A DNA stretch of 64,000 bases, taken from the NCBI GenBank assembly GCA_037127255.1, contig JBANSL010000009.1, positions 27,182,475 to 27,246,474 of the forward strand. Reading direction: 5' to 3'. This DNA comes from Persicaria tinctoria (lineage: Eukaryota > Streptophyta > Magnoliopsida > Caryophyllales > Polygonaceae). This document shows positions 1 through 12,102 of the stretch, piece after piece. Under the pieces are notes generated by a model. It worked only from the letters and a program-made list of their open reading frames with translations. It did not search any database and was not told the origin of the DNA. Positions within the stretch are counted from its first letter, which is position 1, and the number at the start of each line of letters is the position of its first letter. The translations under genes and the position numbers were made by a program.

Positions 1-912
1 ATGACAAAGGTTTAGTCTTCTTGTCATATTTGTTGTATTGAGACTTACCTCGAAATTTAGAAGACTCTGATCTATCTTTGTTATTGAATTGCTTCTTCAT
101 TTTGAGGATTCGAGAAAGTCCCCTTGTAATGAGAGTAAAGGGATCGTCCTCATCATCATCCTCATCTTCAAAATCAGACACATCTTTGGGCTTATCCTTC
201 TTAGACTTGAGTGTCAAGTTCTTAATGCTTGTTGGAAGTTCTCCATCGTCTTCATTGAGAATCATCTAATGTGTGATCAGCTTCCCAAGCAAGTCATTAA
301 GGGGTAGAGTGGTGAGATTCTAGGCTTCTTCTATGGCTGTCGCTTTCGGGCCCCATTTGTCTTTTGGGAGGCACCTCAATATGTTCCTCACATTGTCCAC
401 ATTCTCAAAGGTCTTGCCGAGAGAGTCAAGGTTGTTCGTGATTTCTGTGAACCGTGTGAACATGGCCTTAATAGACTCATCAGGCTTCATTTTGAAGAGT
501 TCATACTTTCGAAGGAAGATGCTCATCTTGGTGTCCTTCACTTGACTGGTTCCTTCGTAGGTGACAACCAGCTTGTCCCAAATCTCTTTAGCCGACCTAC
601 AAGATAAATACGTTTAAACTCATCAGTACTATGACCACGATATAGTAAGTTAATGGCCTTGTAGTTCTTGGAGACGAGTTCAAGATCCGCTCGGATGAAT
701 TCAGCCTCAGTCTTCGCGACTTTGCTTCCATTTGGTCCGTCTTTCACAGGAATCTTCGGACCATTCTCTATAATGTTCCAAAGTTCCTGATCTTGATCTA
801 TAATGAACATTTTCATCAAGGACCTCTAGTGGATGAAGTTGTTTCCTACAAAGAGTGGTGGTCTACTAGTAGACCTCCCTTGTGCAAATCCTCCGCTTGC
901 TTCACCAGACAT
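1..912 (-). pseudogene. Copia retrotransposon gag (UBN2-type), broken, runs off left edge
   Basis: Gag forms the capsid that packages element RNA. The minus strand gives an ATG at 912-910, about 45 nt inside the primer-binding site at 959-968, as expected for gag. A glycine/serine-rich start is followed by a stop near 830, then an open piece (819-538) with the ELWNIIENGP segment, and another (541-320) with YELFKM, ESI, MFTRF and an LRCLPKDKWGPKATAIEEA end. These are hallmarks of plant Copia gag families. An acidic and serine-rich stretch continues to the edge. Stops and a frame change between pieces make it non-functional. The zinc knuckle and pol would lie outside the window. Confidence 0.85.
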
Positions 913-955
913 GATAAAAAACTCACAAGATTGTTAGATCAAAAGCACTGATTAA

Positions 956-968
956 GGGTCTGATACCA
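956..968 (-). other. Copia primer-binding site (initiator Met-tRNA type)
   Basis: On the minus strand this reads TGGTATCAGACCC, close to the TGGTATCAGAGC site that plant Copia elements use to prime reverse transcription with initiator methionine tRNA. It lies between the LTR end at 971 and the gag ATG at 912, the correct order for a minus-strand element. Confidence 0.8.
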
Positions 969-970
969 AT

Positions 971-1948
971 TGAAGATTCGATATGTATAACAAAGTAGAA
1001 TAAATATACTCTAGAAGGGGGGTTGAATAGAGTATGCCAACTTTTCGCTGATAATCTCAAGACTTTTGAAACGCTTGCAAAACCCTTTGAGAGTAGACTT
1101 AATTCTTTCCTTTGGAAAATCTTAATCACAATAGAGTTATACAATTCGAAACAAGTGCGGAAATATGGTAAAGCAATAAGTAATGAACACAATGAATTGT
1201 CAACGAGGTTCGGCTCGTTAAAGACTTAGTCCCCGCGAAGGTTTCTTCCACAACCCTAGGATTCAACCGACTTTATTGATTCACGAGACATAGGATCCTA
1301 ATTGCTCACCGAGAAGCCTCTCTCCTATACAATTGCAATCTAGTCAACTCACGTTCCCTTGGAGTCCTAGACCAATCTAGAATAGCCTCACCTCTCTTAG
1401 CTATCTAGTACAATCCTCTTACACTTCGTGAATCAATCGCCTAGTGCTCACTTCCTGAGTTATAAACTCTCGAGTATAACACTCTCTTAGAATATATCCT
1501 ATAAGCTCCCTGTGTAACTCTCAAATGCTTTGAAACAAAAGATACGACTCTTAACACCTAGCAGAGAGTACACGAAGAGAACAGATTGACTTGAGGGCTT
1601 GTGTGCGATGTAGTTCAATGAGGTTTGTGTTGAACGCTTGTATTTGTCCTCTCTTCTTCATCTCATTTTTATACTTGATCAAATCGGCGCCTACTTTCAA
1701 AGAAGGGTCTTTTCCCAACGGCTAAATCAGATCATGGCTTTACAAGCAATCTTCACAATCTTATATTCTGGGAAACTTCGAAGCCACAATCCACCAGATT
1801 TGATCTTCACGTCTTTTAGCTTAGGGAAGGAGATTTCTTCGAAATCCTTGTTGTATGGTTAGTACATAATATATATAATAATATCTGGAAATATATAATA
1901 ACATCCGGAAATAATATATGCAAATAACACAGGTTTTGTATTTCATCA
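971..1948 (-). repeat. 5' LTR of minus-strand Copia element
   Basis: The edge at 971 is set by the adjacent primer-binding site; on the plus strand the LTR opens with TGAAGATTCG. The far edge is uncertain. I place it at ...TTTCATCA (1948), which gives a TG...CA repeat of about 980 bp, but the partner LTR is outside the window so the ends cannot be cross-checked. No coding sequence is apparent inside. Confidence 0.55.
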
Positions 1949-3312
1949 GCACAGTTATAGCTGCAAGACCTTTGACATGAGCTATGTGTCAAAGCCTTTG
2001 AAACCATTTCCGATTTTCATCAAGGGAGTGGAGTTATCAGTAGTCACAGAGGTAAGAAAATCACCCATTAAACTCAAAGCATGGATTAGTCCAACAGTTG
2101 CAAATTCTAATTTTCTTGGTCTTTTTTCCGACTTTCTTTCTCATCTCAGAGTTTTCACCATCCAAGGAGCCTTGATGCTCCTCAGTAATCCGAGTGCCTC
2201 TCGGCATAGTTGGCTTTTCATGGTTTTTTGACAGATTAGGGGTAGGATATTCTACCCCCATGGGTTTTTTCACCTTGTCAATCAAGGAGGGAGCCATAGC
2301 AAACACCAAAACACAAAACAATTGGTTTGAAAAGAGAGAGATTGTAGACAGAAAGAGAGAGATTTGAGATATGGAGGAAAGCGGAGACTTTCCTAACCCA
2401 TACCCAGATATATATATATATATATATATATAGCCATATGAGACCGAGATTCAAGGCACAAACTTGTAAGCTGATCAAAGAAACCAACCGATCACCAATC
2501 GGAAGCAAAGAGCGAGCTTGCTTAAAGCCAGAAACCATCAGGAGATCATCCCCCTTGCAGAAAAGGGGACCAATCAGAAACCCCCAAATACGCTAGTTCC
2601 AAACAACCAAACCATGTTGATTTGGCCAAGGAGGAGGACGAAAAGACCGATCTTTGATAAACCACTTCCATAATCCCCTCAAATCAGGATTATCCACTCC
2701 AGCACCAAAAGGATGAGACTTATAACAAGACCCACAAGTTATCCCCAAACTCATATTTGTACGGACAAATTCGACTTGCGATACGTCTAAACTCAAGCGT
2801 ACAAAATGGTAGATCCTCGATCTAACCATAATCGGGTAATCATCGACCGAACCGGACTGGGATCGATCAATAGGCAGCGATCTACACAAGGGGAAGACTG
2901 GACAGACATGGTGGCTAGGGTTCCTTGGCCAGAAATTGTACTTCGACATGGGGGGTAGGAAGAAAGCGAGTAGAAAGGCGAAGGGACTGGCGCGTAGAGC
3001 GCGTTCTTTTCTCACTTTCGGGTTTCTCATTTCCCATCCACTCACTCTTTTTTTTCTCTGGAGGATTTCAGAATTAGGGATGAATTTGCATGAGTAGCGA
3101 TTTGAAAAAAATCAAAGGGCTACACAGGGCGACACTAGGGTGTGGCGGACTGGCGAGCATAGACGATCGTCATACCGTTCGACCCACGCGTCCTCGAAGT
3201 TTAAAAAAAAAAATTATATATAGCATTGTTGTAATAAGGGTGGATATTGAATCAATTAATCATTTCAGCTTAGTTGGTCAATGGGATATAAAGAAAAGGA
3301 AATGAAATTAAA
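1949..3312. other. unassigned repeat-like DNA with a degenerate minus-strand ORF
   Basis: No gene can be identified. The longest open stretch is 3045-2593 on the minus strand (150 codons). Its end has a CGSCYKSH segment and a WKWF...RSFRPPPWP segment, vaguely like the zinc-knuckle part of plant LINE ORF1, with a lysine-rich piece further along at 2321-2061. The match is too weak for a firm name. A (TA)n run sits at 2408-2432. An A-rich run follows near 3203. Confidence 0.3.
2408..2432. repeat. (TA)n microsatellite
   Basis: About 12 uninterrupted TA units, visible directly in the sequence. Confidence 0.95.
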
Positions 3313-5221
3313 GGTTGGAAGTTCAGTCCCCATCAGTATCATTTATTTTTAAAAAAAATTCACTTCCAAAAACATTAAACTTCTCTATTTTTGTTCAACT
3401 TGTGCCCCACTCTCTATGTTTCTATCTCCATATTTAATTATTTTCATACTTCCCGGCCTCTCTATTATATACAAATTATCTAGTTATGAACTCATTAAAC
3501 CCTATAAAATTGGTGAAATTAGGGTTTGATTATGATAATCAATTTTCTGAAATTTTGATTAGGATTTGTGATTTTAGGAATCAATTTTGTGTTTTATTTA
3601 TTGTGTATATTTGATATTGAAAATGAAATTTAGGAATTTATGAATTGAATTTAGGGTTTGTGCATTGCATTTTTGAATTGAAGTTGATGTTTGTGAATTG
3701 GATTTGTCATGCTTTATTGGAAAGAATGAGATAATGAAAGTTTTCAAGATTAAGGGCCTATTTGGTATCGATTATCGGGAATCAAAAATTGGAATTCGAA
3801 ATCAATGATTATGGGGTTGGTGTTTGGTACGACAAAATCTGGAATGAAGTTGATTACCCGGAATCCCCTCATCCCCAAATTTTAGTCTTTCACAATCACC
3901 CTCCAACACTCAACTCTCATCTTCATCCCACGTCTTCACCAGTTCCCATTCGAAGTTGCCACCAGTCCACCACCATTGTTCGCCGCCGCCACCGTATCTA
4001 CCACTGGTCGATGTCGTCGTCACCCCATCGTCTAGATCTACCATTGTCGCCGCTGCTCCTCCACCGATCGAGAGCTATAAAGGAGGTTCCTCTCTCTCTC
4101 GGCTCCTCCACCGTTCGACGGCCGCCGCTGCTCCTCCACTGGTCAGAAGCTCAGATGAAGGCTCGTCTCTCTCAATTTGCTTCCCCCGTTGCTGTTGGCC
4201 TCTCCAAATCTCCTTCCTTGTCATTGACGTCTTCTCCCCCGAAACTAGGCTCTCCAGATCCGCCGCCGTCCTCTCCCCCTACATCAGGATCTCCAGATTT
4301 GATTTCCCCATCGTCGCCCTCCTTCAGAATTGTTTTCAGATTTGATGAATTTTTTAATTGAATTGTTGAATTTGTGTAATTTTATGCTAATTTTGAGTTA
4401 ATTTCATAAATATATTTCGTGTTTTTTTAATATATTTTTTGTTGGTTAATTTTGTATATTTTTAAGTTAAATTGTAAATTTTCCATTCCGACGTTATACC
4501 AAACAATATCCTTGAGTAATGGCTTATTCCCAATTTTGATTCTGATTCCCATTCCGATTACTATATATATTCGTACCAAACGGGGCCTAAATGTCTTAAA
4601 ACTAATAAAGCTGACAAATTCGAGGTTCTATTCACTAAAGGGAATGACAAAAAGGGCAACAAGTATAACAAAAATAAGAAGCATAATATAGATAAGCCAA
4701 AGCATGAGAAATCTGACCCAAATTGAAAATGTAATTAATGTGGTAATGTTGGTCATTGGGTTAAGGAGTGCAGGAAAAAGGAAAGGGTTGAGGAACTTGC
4801 TAAGAAAAATAACACTGAATTGTCTGCTATTGTGGTTGAAAATATGTGTGAATATTCTGCTAAATTGTTCATGTGTTCTCATGTGTCATCTGTTGATTCT
4901 TCTAATGCATAAATTTTAGATTCAGGTTTCACAATGCATGACACCCCTCATAAGCATTTCTTTATAAACTTAAATGAGTCTGTGTGTCATACTTGCTTGC
5001 ATATAAAAGGTGTAGGTGATGTTCCCTTTCTTATGCGTGATGGCATTGTTAGAATATTCACCAATGTTAAGTGGGCCCCAAGTCTCATAAGAAGTCTAAT
5101 GCATGAATCTTCTCTAGAAGAGATTGGATTCAATGTTAATTCTTCTGTTGGTGTGAGAACTGTGTCCAAAAATTGAAATGTTATTGTGAAAGTTGTAAGA
5201 AAGAAAAGGTTGTATTTTGTT
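3313..5221 (+). pseudogene. Copia gag-protease remnant, tandem copy A (interrupted)
   Basis: A non-coding leader (3313-3750) and a gag-protease piece (4588-5221) closely match copy B at 5222-6209 plus 12103 onward. The coding part has a decayed zinc knuckle near 4730-4780 (first cysteine codons followed by GNVGH and KEC), a lysine-rich lead-in, and a protease-like segment around 4915-4960 (ILDSGFTMHDTPHKHFF type). Stops are present (4724, 4909). A PIF/Harbinger-like element occupies 3754-4587. Copy A is followed directly by copy B, so this looks like a segmental tandem duplication of an already decayed element. Confidence 0.7.
3754..4587. mobile_element. PIF/Harbinger-like non-autonomous DNA transposon
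   Basis: Terminal inverted repeats: left end GGGCCTATTTGGTA, right end (reverse complement) GGCCCCGTTTGGTA. Both are flanked by a 3-bp TAA duplication (3751-3753 and 4588-4590), the TTA/TAA-type target of PIF/Harbinger elements. Copy B of the surrounding duplication (about 5780-5800) lacks the element, giving an empty site. The interior (about 3880-4345) is C-rich and translates as serine/proline-rich low-complexity sequence in two frames. I see no transposase, so it would need enzyme supplied in trans. Confidence 0.75.
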
Positions 5222-5800
5222 CAATCCCCATTAGCCTCATTTATTTTTAAAAAAAAAATTCACTTCCATAAACAAAAAGCTTCCCTATTTTTGTTCAACT
5301 TGTGCTCCACTCTCTATGTTTCTACCTCCATATTTAATTGTTTTCCTACTTCCTGACCACCTTATTATATACAAATTATCTAGCCTCATTTATTTTAAAA
5401 AAAAACTCACTTCCAAAAACAAAAAGCATCTCTGTTTTTGTTCAACTTGTGCCCCACTCTCTATGTTTCTACCTCCATATTTAATTATTTTCATACTTCC
5501 CGACCTCCCTATTATATACAAAATTACAAATTATCTAGCTATGAACTAATTAAATAAATTAGGGTTTGATTATGATAATCAATTTTCTAAAATTTTGATT
5601 AGGATTTGTGATTTTTGGAATAAATTTTGTGTTTTAATTATTGTGTATATTTGATATTGAGAATGAAATTTATGAATTTATGGATTGAATTTGGAGTTTG
5701 TGAATTGCATTTGTGAATTGAAGTTGAGGTTTGTGAATGGAATTTGTCATGCTTTATTGAAAAGAATGAGATTATGGATGTTTTCAAGATTAAAGGTGTT
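5222..5800. repeat. leader of copy B with an internal ~150-bp duplication
   Basis: This repeats 3313-3750 of copy A. A segment starting at CATTTATTTTTAAAA and ending at ATTATATACAAATTATCTAG occurs twice here (about 5233-5385 and 5386-5540) and once in copy A, so copy B gained a further local duplication. No coding sequence is evident. Confidence 0.75.
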
Positions 5801-6209
5801 AAAACTGATAAAGCTAACAAATATGAGGTTCTATTCACTATGAAAAAAAGAGCAAAAAAAAAAAAAAAAAAAAAGAAGCATTAGAAAGATAAGCCAAAGC
5901 ATGAGAAATCTGAACTAAATTCAAACTGTAATCACTGTGGTAATGTTGGTCATTGTGTTAAGGAGTGCAGAAAAATGAAAAGGGATGAGGAACTTACTAA
6001 GAAAAATAACACTGAATCGTCTCCTTCTATGCTTGAAAATATGTGTGAATGCTCTACTGAATTACTCATGTGTTCTGATGTGTCATTTGTTAATTCTTCT
6101 ACTGCATGGATTGTAGATTCATGTTTCACAATGCATGCCACCCCTCATAAACATTTTTTTGTAAACTTAAATGAGTCTGTGTGTGGTAATGTCGTGTTGG
6201 GTGATCATA
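5801..6209 (+). pseudogene. Copia gag zinc knuckle and protease start, copy B (left part)
   Basis: After an A-rich tract (5840-5876) the frame encodes CNHCGNVGHCVKEC at about 5926-5970, a full CX2CX4HX4C zinc knuckle of Gag. A Copia protease-like segment (AWIVDSCFTMHATPHKHFF, about 6103-6160) follows. Copia proteases normally have DSG at the active site; here it reads DSC, so the catalytic glycine is lost. The frame runs into the CACTA element at 6210 and resumes at 12103. Confidence 0.8.
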
Positions 6210-6479
6210 CACTACTAGAATATTGCAATTAGACATCATGTGATTTAAGTCTGTCAAAAAAAAGCAACCGATATTAAATTATTCTATTACATCAAATAAA
6301 AAATTTATGATGTTAAAAAAACTTAAGATAACAGTTGAATTTTTTTACTGATGTTACATAATTAATTTTAAAAAATTTTAAAACGCGCGCCTGATAAAAT
6401 TTTCAAAGTACTTGAACGCCCGCCCATACTTAGAATATTTTTTAAACACCCGCCTATACCCAGGGAATATAGGAGCTGT

Positions 6480-7508
6480 TTGGAAAAGAGAAGCCATTCC
6501 CTCTGACTTGTGTGAACAAGTTGGAAGGCAATCCTCTCCTTTCTCCCAACTCTTTGTCTCACTCTCACCACCGCCCCCACCCCTAATGCCACTACCGCCG
6601 GCCACTACCTCCCTGGCCCGCCGCCGCAGCCACTACCGCCACCGCCACGTCCTCTTTCTCCTGACTTTCATCCTCATGTTCTTCTCCTCTCTCCGCAGAT
6701 CAGATCTGTTCTTTCTCTTGATCTCTCTCATCTCACCTCAAAAAACTCAGATTTGAGTCTCTCTAGTTTGTTCCATCGTCAGTGACAGTCTCGTTTCATG
6801 TATGGTTCGAAGCTCGAGCCCTACCCCAGTAGTAATGGTCCGGCGATATCGTCCTCTGTTTGTTGCATGAGGAGCTCGGGAACAAAGGCAAAGAGTAGGA
6901 GAAGCTTCTGGTTGAGCTTAAGAAGTTGCAGAGGTTGAAGGAGTTCAAACCTACTATGGTTAATATTTGCTTAATTTTTTTATTCCGGTGTTGATCTTTT
7001 GTCATTTGACTGGATTATCGCAAGTTCTTGAGAAATTATGGTTTTTTACTTGAAAAATCCCATTTCCAAAGATCAAAATTCCATCCATATCTATTCAAAC
7101 CTAATGTGGATAGTTAGTCTTCTGATTTTAGTGTTGAGATCTTTTGTTACTTTGAGATTAGACTATAAACATTTGCTTCAGAAATTAGGGTTTAGGACTT
7201 CAAAACTTCAATTTCCACAAATGAAGATTCATTCGTCTGTTCACGATTTAGCAGCAAAGCAAATTGTTCATTTTTTTAAAGAAAATTACAGATTCAGAAG
7301 TTGAAACGACGGTTCTGTTAGTTTGATCCCTTGTTCGCTAAAAAATTGGTTGCTTTTAAGTTTCATTGTCTAACAGTAGAATATATTTTGTTGGTTTTTT
7401 GTTGTTCATTCGTCATACAGGTTTTTGACATTGAATTTCTTTCTTTTTATTGCAGGGAGAGGCGCACCAAAGCTGAAATTCTCATAACAAGACTAGCAAA
7501 TGTTCAAA
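6480..7508 (+). pseudogene. exon-like captured sequence, unidentified
   Basis: 6480-6760 is C/T-rich and resembles a plant 5' UTR or first exon (a proline-rich stretch encoded near 6560-6640). 6860-6958 reads as a lysine/leucine-rich coiled-coil-like segment ending at a possible GT donor. 7456-7508 is bounded by AG and GT and encodes GERRTKAEILITRLANVQ. The source gene is not recognised. These may be upstream exons of the kinase-like fragment at 9348 or of a different gene. Confidence 0.35.
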
Positions 7509-9347
7509 GTAAGATGCTTTAAGCTAGTTATATACCATTGTACCTTCCTGCTGACACTACATGTATATTTATTCCATTCTTAGAACTTTAGGTCCTGGAT
7601 TTGGACAAGAGTATCTGTTGTTGGTTCATGTTATACTAATATAGGATTTAGGCAAGGTTTTTGCTGTGAACTTTGTCATTCTCTTCAAAATTGGTCTGAT
7701 TTCCTTCTTTGTATTTCCTTTTTCTGTCGCTCCAGCAATTATGTCTTAGCATGTTTGAGCCCCTCCCATTATGTCTAATGGATCTAGTTCCAGAGCTATG
7801 TTCTACGTTTTCCTTTTAAGTATTTTGTATAATATCATCTATTCATCCGGTTATACACCCATCTTGAACTTCCAAATTCATATTTCAGCTGTGAGAAATT
7901 AGCATATATTTAAATGGCATAACACCTTGATTAATGATTGGTATAGTAGAGTAACTTGGTGCTAGCTCTTTAGAAATCTTATGAAATGGTGGTACTGTGT
8001 AATATATTGATTACTGACTTTTTACATTTTCCACTTTTCTTTCTGAGTCAACTCTTAAAAACTTATAGATGCATCATGGTGATTGATGATCTTGCCTATT
8101 CCTGGAGAGGAAGTTTCCATAGATTTGAATTTTCTTTTCAATCCTGACTCAATTATCGTTTTCTTTTCACATTTTTATCACCTTGAGTGGATTACAGTTT
8201 GCCTGCCATACATTTCCAAGTGTCTAGTACTGGCACACTTTTTCCAGCTTTCTTCAGCTCCAGTTATCAAAGTATTTGATTTGAATGTTTCGAAATAGCT
8301 AGATAAGTAACCCTATTTATCTCTTAGATGGGTCCAAAGTTGTTAGGATCAGTATTCTTGGATAGAATAAAAAAGGGGTCAATAGATTGAATCGTGGGAT
8401 CGTAAGATTCCGCCACATTAAACAAACTTAAAATATATGAAGTTGATATGTTATGTATTAGTCAAATATAATGTTAAATCATTAAAAATACCTGGAAGGT
8501 TGTAAGATTCTACAAAAAACTACATATAACAGATTTCTTATTTTTAAAGTGAAAATTTTATGAATTTCTTGCAAAAGACATTTTATTGGATCGTACTATG
8601 AACCATATTTTGACTAGGAAGTTTATGTAGATTGTACAAAGGTGAACATACAAGCATTGTAGAAAGGTGAACATACAAGCATCCAGAACTAAAAACTGTC
8701 TAAAGGCCTATAAATGAAAGTTGTCTAAAGGCCTATATATGAATACAGTTTGTGGTGATTTTGCTGTATTTTGCATCCTCAAGGGACTTGTCATTTGTTC
8801 ATTCATGAGTATTTGATTCTTGTTAGATTTTACAATGGCTAATGATGAATACCATTGTGAATGTACATATATGGGAGCATTCATTTATTCTCTTTCATTC
8901 TTTTTACATAGACTTATGGAGTATGTGGGAACAATTTATCATCCACTTAAAAGATCAATGTAAATAATATTTCATTCTCTTTACTAGGACCTAGTAATGA
9001 TTGATTCATGAGTATTTGTATTCTCTTACATTAAGTAAATGTATGCGAAAATTTTATCACTAGCGCAGATATTTGTTAATTATATTCTATTCATGCATGC
9101 ATATGTTGGTATCTGGACTCCAATAGATAGCATTGGGAAGGTACCAACATTTCCTGCTGAAGCAAAAACCCTTCACCGGGGAAATTTCATCGATAAGATG
9201 CCCTTGAGTCTTTTGAGACTCAACTAGAGATGTAATCAATAGACAAGTGTAAGTTTTTGCTTCAGTTCCTCTAAAGGTTATCTCTTGTCCTTAATTGTTC
9301 TTAATATTGTTGGTTTTTTTCTTCCATTGTTCATCCATGACGTGCAG
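7509..9347. other. intron-like AT-rich interior of CACTA element
   Basis: AT-rich sequence without a convincing frame. Short direct duplications occur at 8636-8690 (GTGAACATACAAGCAT twice) and 8697-8745 (GTCTAAAGGCCTATA twice). A possible exon lies near 9107-9224 (VGIWTPIDSIGKVPTFPAE...), not recognised. Confidence 0.4.
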
Positions 9348-10017
9348 AGAAAATCTCCTTGCAAGACCATCAAATATCAACAGGATTTTTTAGCACAAAC
9401 ACTTGAGGAACCATCTATGGAGCAAGGAGAAGGTGTTGTTCTTAAAGGAAAATGCCTAACAAGTGCAACTGCACCCCCTATTAAGAATAAAACCAAGCAA
9501 ATACCTACTAGTAACATGTCTATTCAAGAGACAAATAAAAGTTCCCGCATGAGCTCTCCCAAGGTCAGCTCTTATATTTTACCATGTGAGCTCTTAAGGA
9601 TGTTGGTACTCAGATGGGATATATGTGTGATGACTGCATTTACTTTGACCAATTGTAGAATAAATCTTGCTCCGTTTTGTAGATGTTATAAATAGATGCA
9701 AATTCTATCTTAGACTAAGATCATATAGAGTACTTATTAGTTGCCTCCTTCATGTCCTGTCTATAAATTCTTCTCACCATCCTAATATACTCTTTTGAAA
9801 TGGTTCTTACAGGATCATTTAGAGTCTAAAGTAATGCCGGAATTTTACCTGTATATTTTAGAGGATGAAGAGGCTTAGGTATTTCAGGATTTGATCTCTA
9901 TTAATTTAATTGAGGGAGCATTAGAAGGTTCTCACTATTAATCAAAATGTGCGGGTGGTTATAGTACAGTTTATCGAGCAAGAATAAAAAGTGATGGAAT
10001 TAAATTTGCAATCAAAT
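9348..10017 (+). pseudogene. CDC7-like protein kinase fragment captured in CACTA element
   Basis: CDC7 is the serine/threonine kinase that triggers replication-origin firing. Exon 9348-9563 (AG before, GT after) is open and ends SSRMSSPK. Exon 9813-10017 starts DHLESKVMPEF, then after two stops has GGYSTVYRARIKSDGIKFAIK. This is a kinase glycine-rich loop (GxGGYxTVY, first glycine changed) followed by the VAIK-like lysine in AIK, interrupted by a phase-1 donor. The order LESK-MP-F..(I/Y)xEEE then GGYGTVYRAR matches plant CDC7-like kinases as I know them. The remaining kinase lobes are absent. Stops make it a pseudogene. Confidence 0.6.
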
Positions 10018-12074
10018 GTATGTTACACCATTTTCTTAGGTTGTGTGTGTATGTGTGATTGCACTTTTTTTATTAGTTTTTTTTTTTCCAAATAGTGTGA
10101 ACTGTGAATATAATGCACTAAGATGAATGCATGTCTTCTTTTTTAGTTGGAAGGGAATATATCAGCTCTACCAAATAGATCCGTTGATTTTACAATCAAC
10201 ATGATTAATGGTCTTATTTTTTAGCTAGAATATGTTTCTCATTTTTCTCATGTAGTGAAACTTATGGCTTAATAGGATGTACAAGGGTTTAAATTGTGAT
10301 TATGTATAATGTCCTAGATGGAAAAAAGCCATATGTTGCTATTAACAAGGGTGTGCCCTTGGAGGTGGCTTGGAATTGGCAATGGTTAGGTTTTTCCCTC
10401 GATAATTTAGGTTATATTGACAGAAGAAAAATGCGTGTTTTCCCTTTGCCACAATTGTCATATGTGTGCACATTGAAATTCAACTGAATGCAGGCATGCC
10501 ATGCTCGTATTCTTAATTATGATTTCATATTATCGAATTGTGTGTATTCATTTTACTTTCTGATCCCTACTTACATTTCATATTTAGAAAATTTGGTTCA
10601 TTATTTATTTAAGAGGGGGGACTGAGAAAGGGGACAAGAGGGGTTTTGGCATTTATCTAAATGATTCAACTTTTCCTTTACTCTCTCGAAGATTTATTAC
10701 AGCCGGTTATATGCTGGTCTATAAGCTGTGACCTTTATTGATTATTTCATCAGCTAATCTCCTAATTTGTATGAGAAAATGTTTCTAAGTAGCATATCAC
10801 TCAGCTAGGATATTACGATTTCTAGACACAACAAATCCATGTATTTCATTGTTTGGTGTTGCATGTGTAGCTACCGTTGAATGGGGGGCTTTCTTATCTA
10901 TTGAATGTGCACTTGGATCTTGTGATTAAACTTTGACATGTTGTAGCTCTGAATGAGGCTTTTGGCTTGGCTTTCATAACAAGAGTTTCAATTTTTTTTT
11001 TCTTTGATTGATGTGATGAAGTATTCACATTTTTTTGGATCTAATCTATAACAACTGCATGTATTCTTCTGCTAATAGAAGTGGTGATAATGCTGGAAGG
11101 GCTTTTCAAGTTCAAGGTAATTAAAGCTATTTTGTTTTCTCTGAAGCTTCTCATGAATCAGCTAGTACTAGAGAACCTTCATCCCAGGGGAGTGCTTTGC
11201 CCGCTAAAGGTCCAGATATCTCTTAACCTACTGTTGAGGTTGCTGAAGTTTTCCTATGGCTGAAACTTAGTGTTAATCTGCAACTCTTGCTTCAATTATG
11301 ATTTAAAAGTCCCATTCATTTGTAAAAGTGTATCTTTCAAGTACCTATCATTTGTAAAACCTTTGTAAAGGTTGATTTCGTGTTTATCTACATGTTCATT
11401 AAACTAGTCTTCATTTGTAAATTCTTATTTTATGAACAAAGGGTGTTGTATATCAAACGAAAACATCTAATTATAAATGAAAAGTATAGTGGTTTAATAG
11501 CTATGAAATCGAACCATTACATAAAAATAGATGCTAGTATCATTATAGACATCGCATAAATAATCTAAATCAATGTGTAACATATATATTTACATCACAA
11601 TGTTAATATAAATTGATATATATTGCTAACAATAACATCTTTATAAAAATCTAAAATGATGTCTGCATCATGTTAATACATCGGTTGTGCACATATTTCA
11701 AGTGGTATATTATCTGAAAACAATATAAATTCACAAATTATAAATATAAAATTAATATACACGTAATCAATATAATAAAAAGATGTATATTTTGTTTTAA
11801 TACATTAGTTATTTTTAAAAAACTGATGTAAATGTAAAATTTAGGCTTGGTGTGAACATCTTCAAAAGCATAAAAATGAAAAATAACGAGGGTTTAATAA
11901 AAATTGAACATGTAATAAACAAAATGGAGGGGTTGATTTATATCTATATTCAAAATAAAACAGATGTTTTAACCAAGATCAGACATCTGTTTAAAACCGA
12001 TGTACAATTTTTTGATCTTTTACTACACGCACATAAAGATTGGATTTTTTTTTGAAAGACATATGTTCACAGCA
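10018..12074. other. remaining CACTA interior, possible exons unidentified
   Basis: Mostly AT-rich. 10303-10485 is open (KKPYVAINKGVPLEVAWNW...). 11080-11260 contains a serine-rich segment (SEASHESASTREPSSQGS) that looks exonic. Neither is recognised. The last 400 bp hold the subterminal repeats of the CACTA end. Confidence 0.35.
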
Positions 12075-12102
12075 GATGTCTAATTGCGTTTTTCTAGTAC
12101 TG

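Larger units (their letters stand above)
6210..12102. mobile_element. CACTA (En/Spm-type) transposon with captured exons
   Basis: The left end reads CACTACTAGAATATTGCAAT and the right end, reverse-complemented, CAGTACTAGAAAAACGCAAT. Both continue into AGACATC, making a terminal inverted repeat of about 28 bp. Flanking trinucleotides are ATA and ATG, consistent with a 3-bp duplication with one change. Subterminal repeats of the type AACCGATGT/ACATCAGT/AGATGTC occur near both ends (6263, 6348, 11683, 11820, 11955, 11995, 12073), as expected for transposase binding. Copia sequence on both sides belongs to one element. I see no transposase exons; the interior holds exon-like fragments, including a CDC7-like kinase piece. 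Confidence 0.8.

Noticed and set aside
2593..3045. 150-codon minus-strand ORF as a real gene
   Set aside because: No clear domain, no conserved start context, repeat surroundings; at most a decayed LINE ORF1.
3762..4361. 199-codon serine/proline-rich open frame
   Set aside because: It lies inside a PIF-like element, overlaps an equally open second frame, and is explained by C-rich low complexity.
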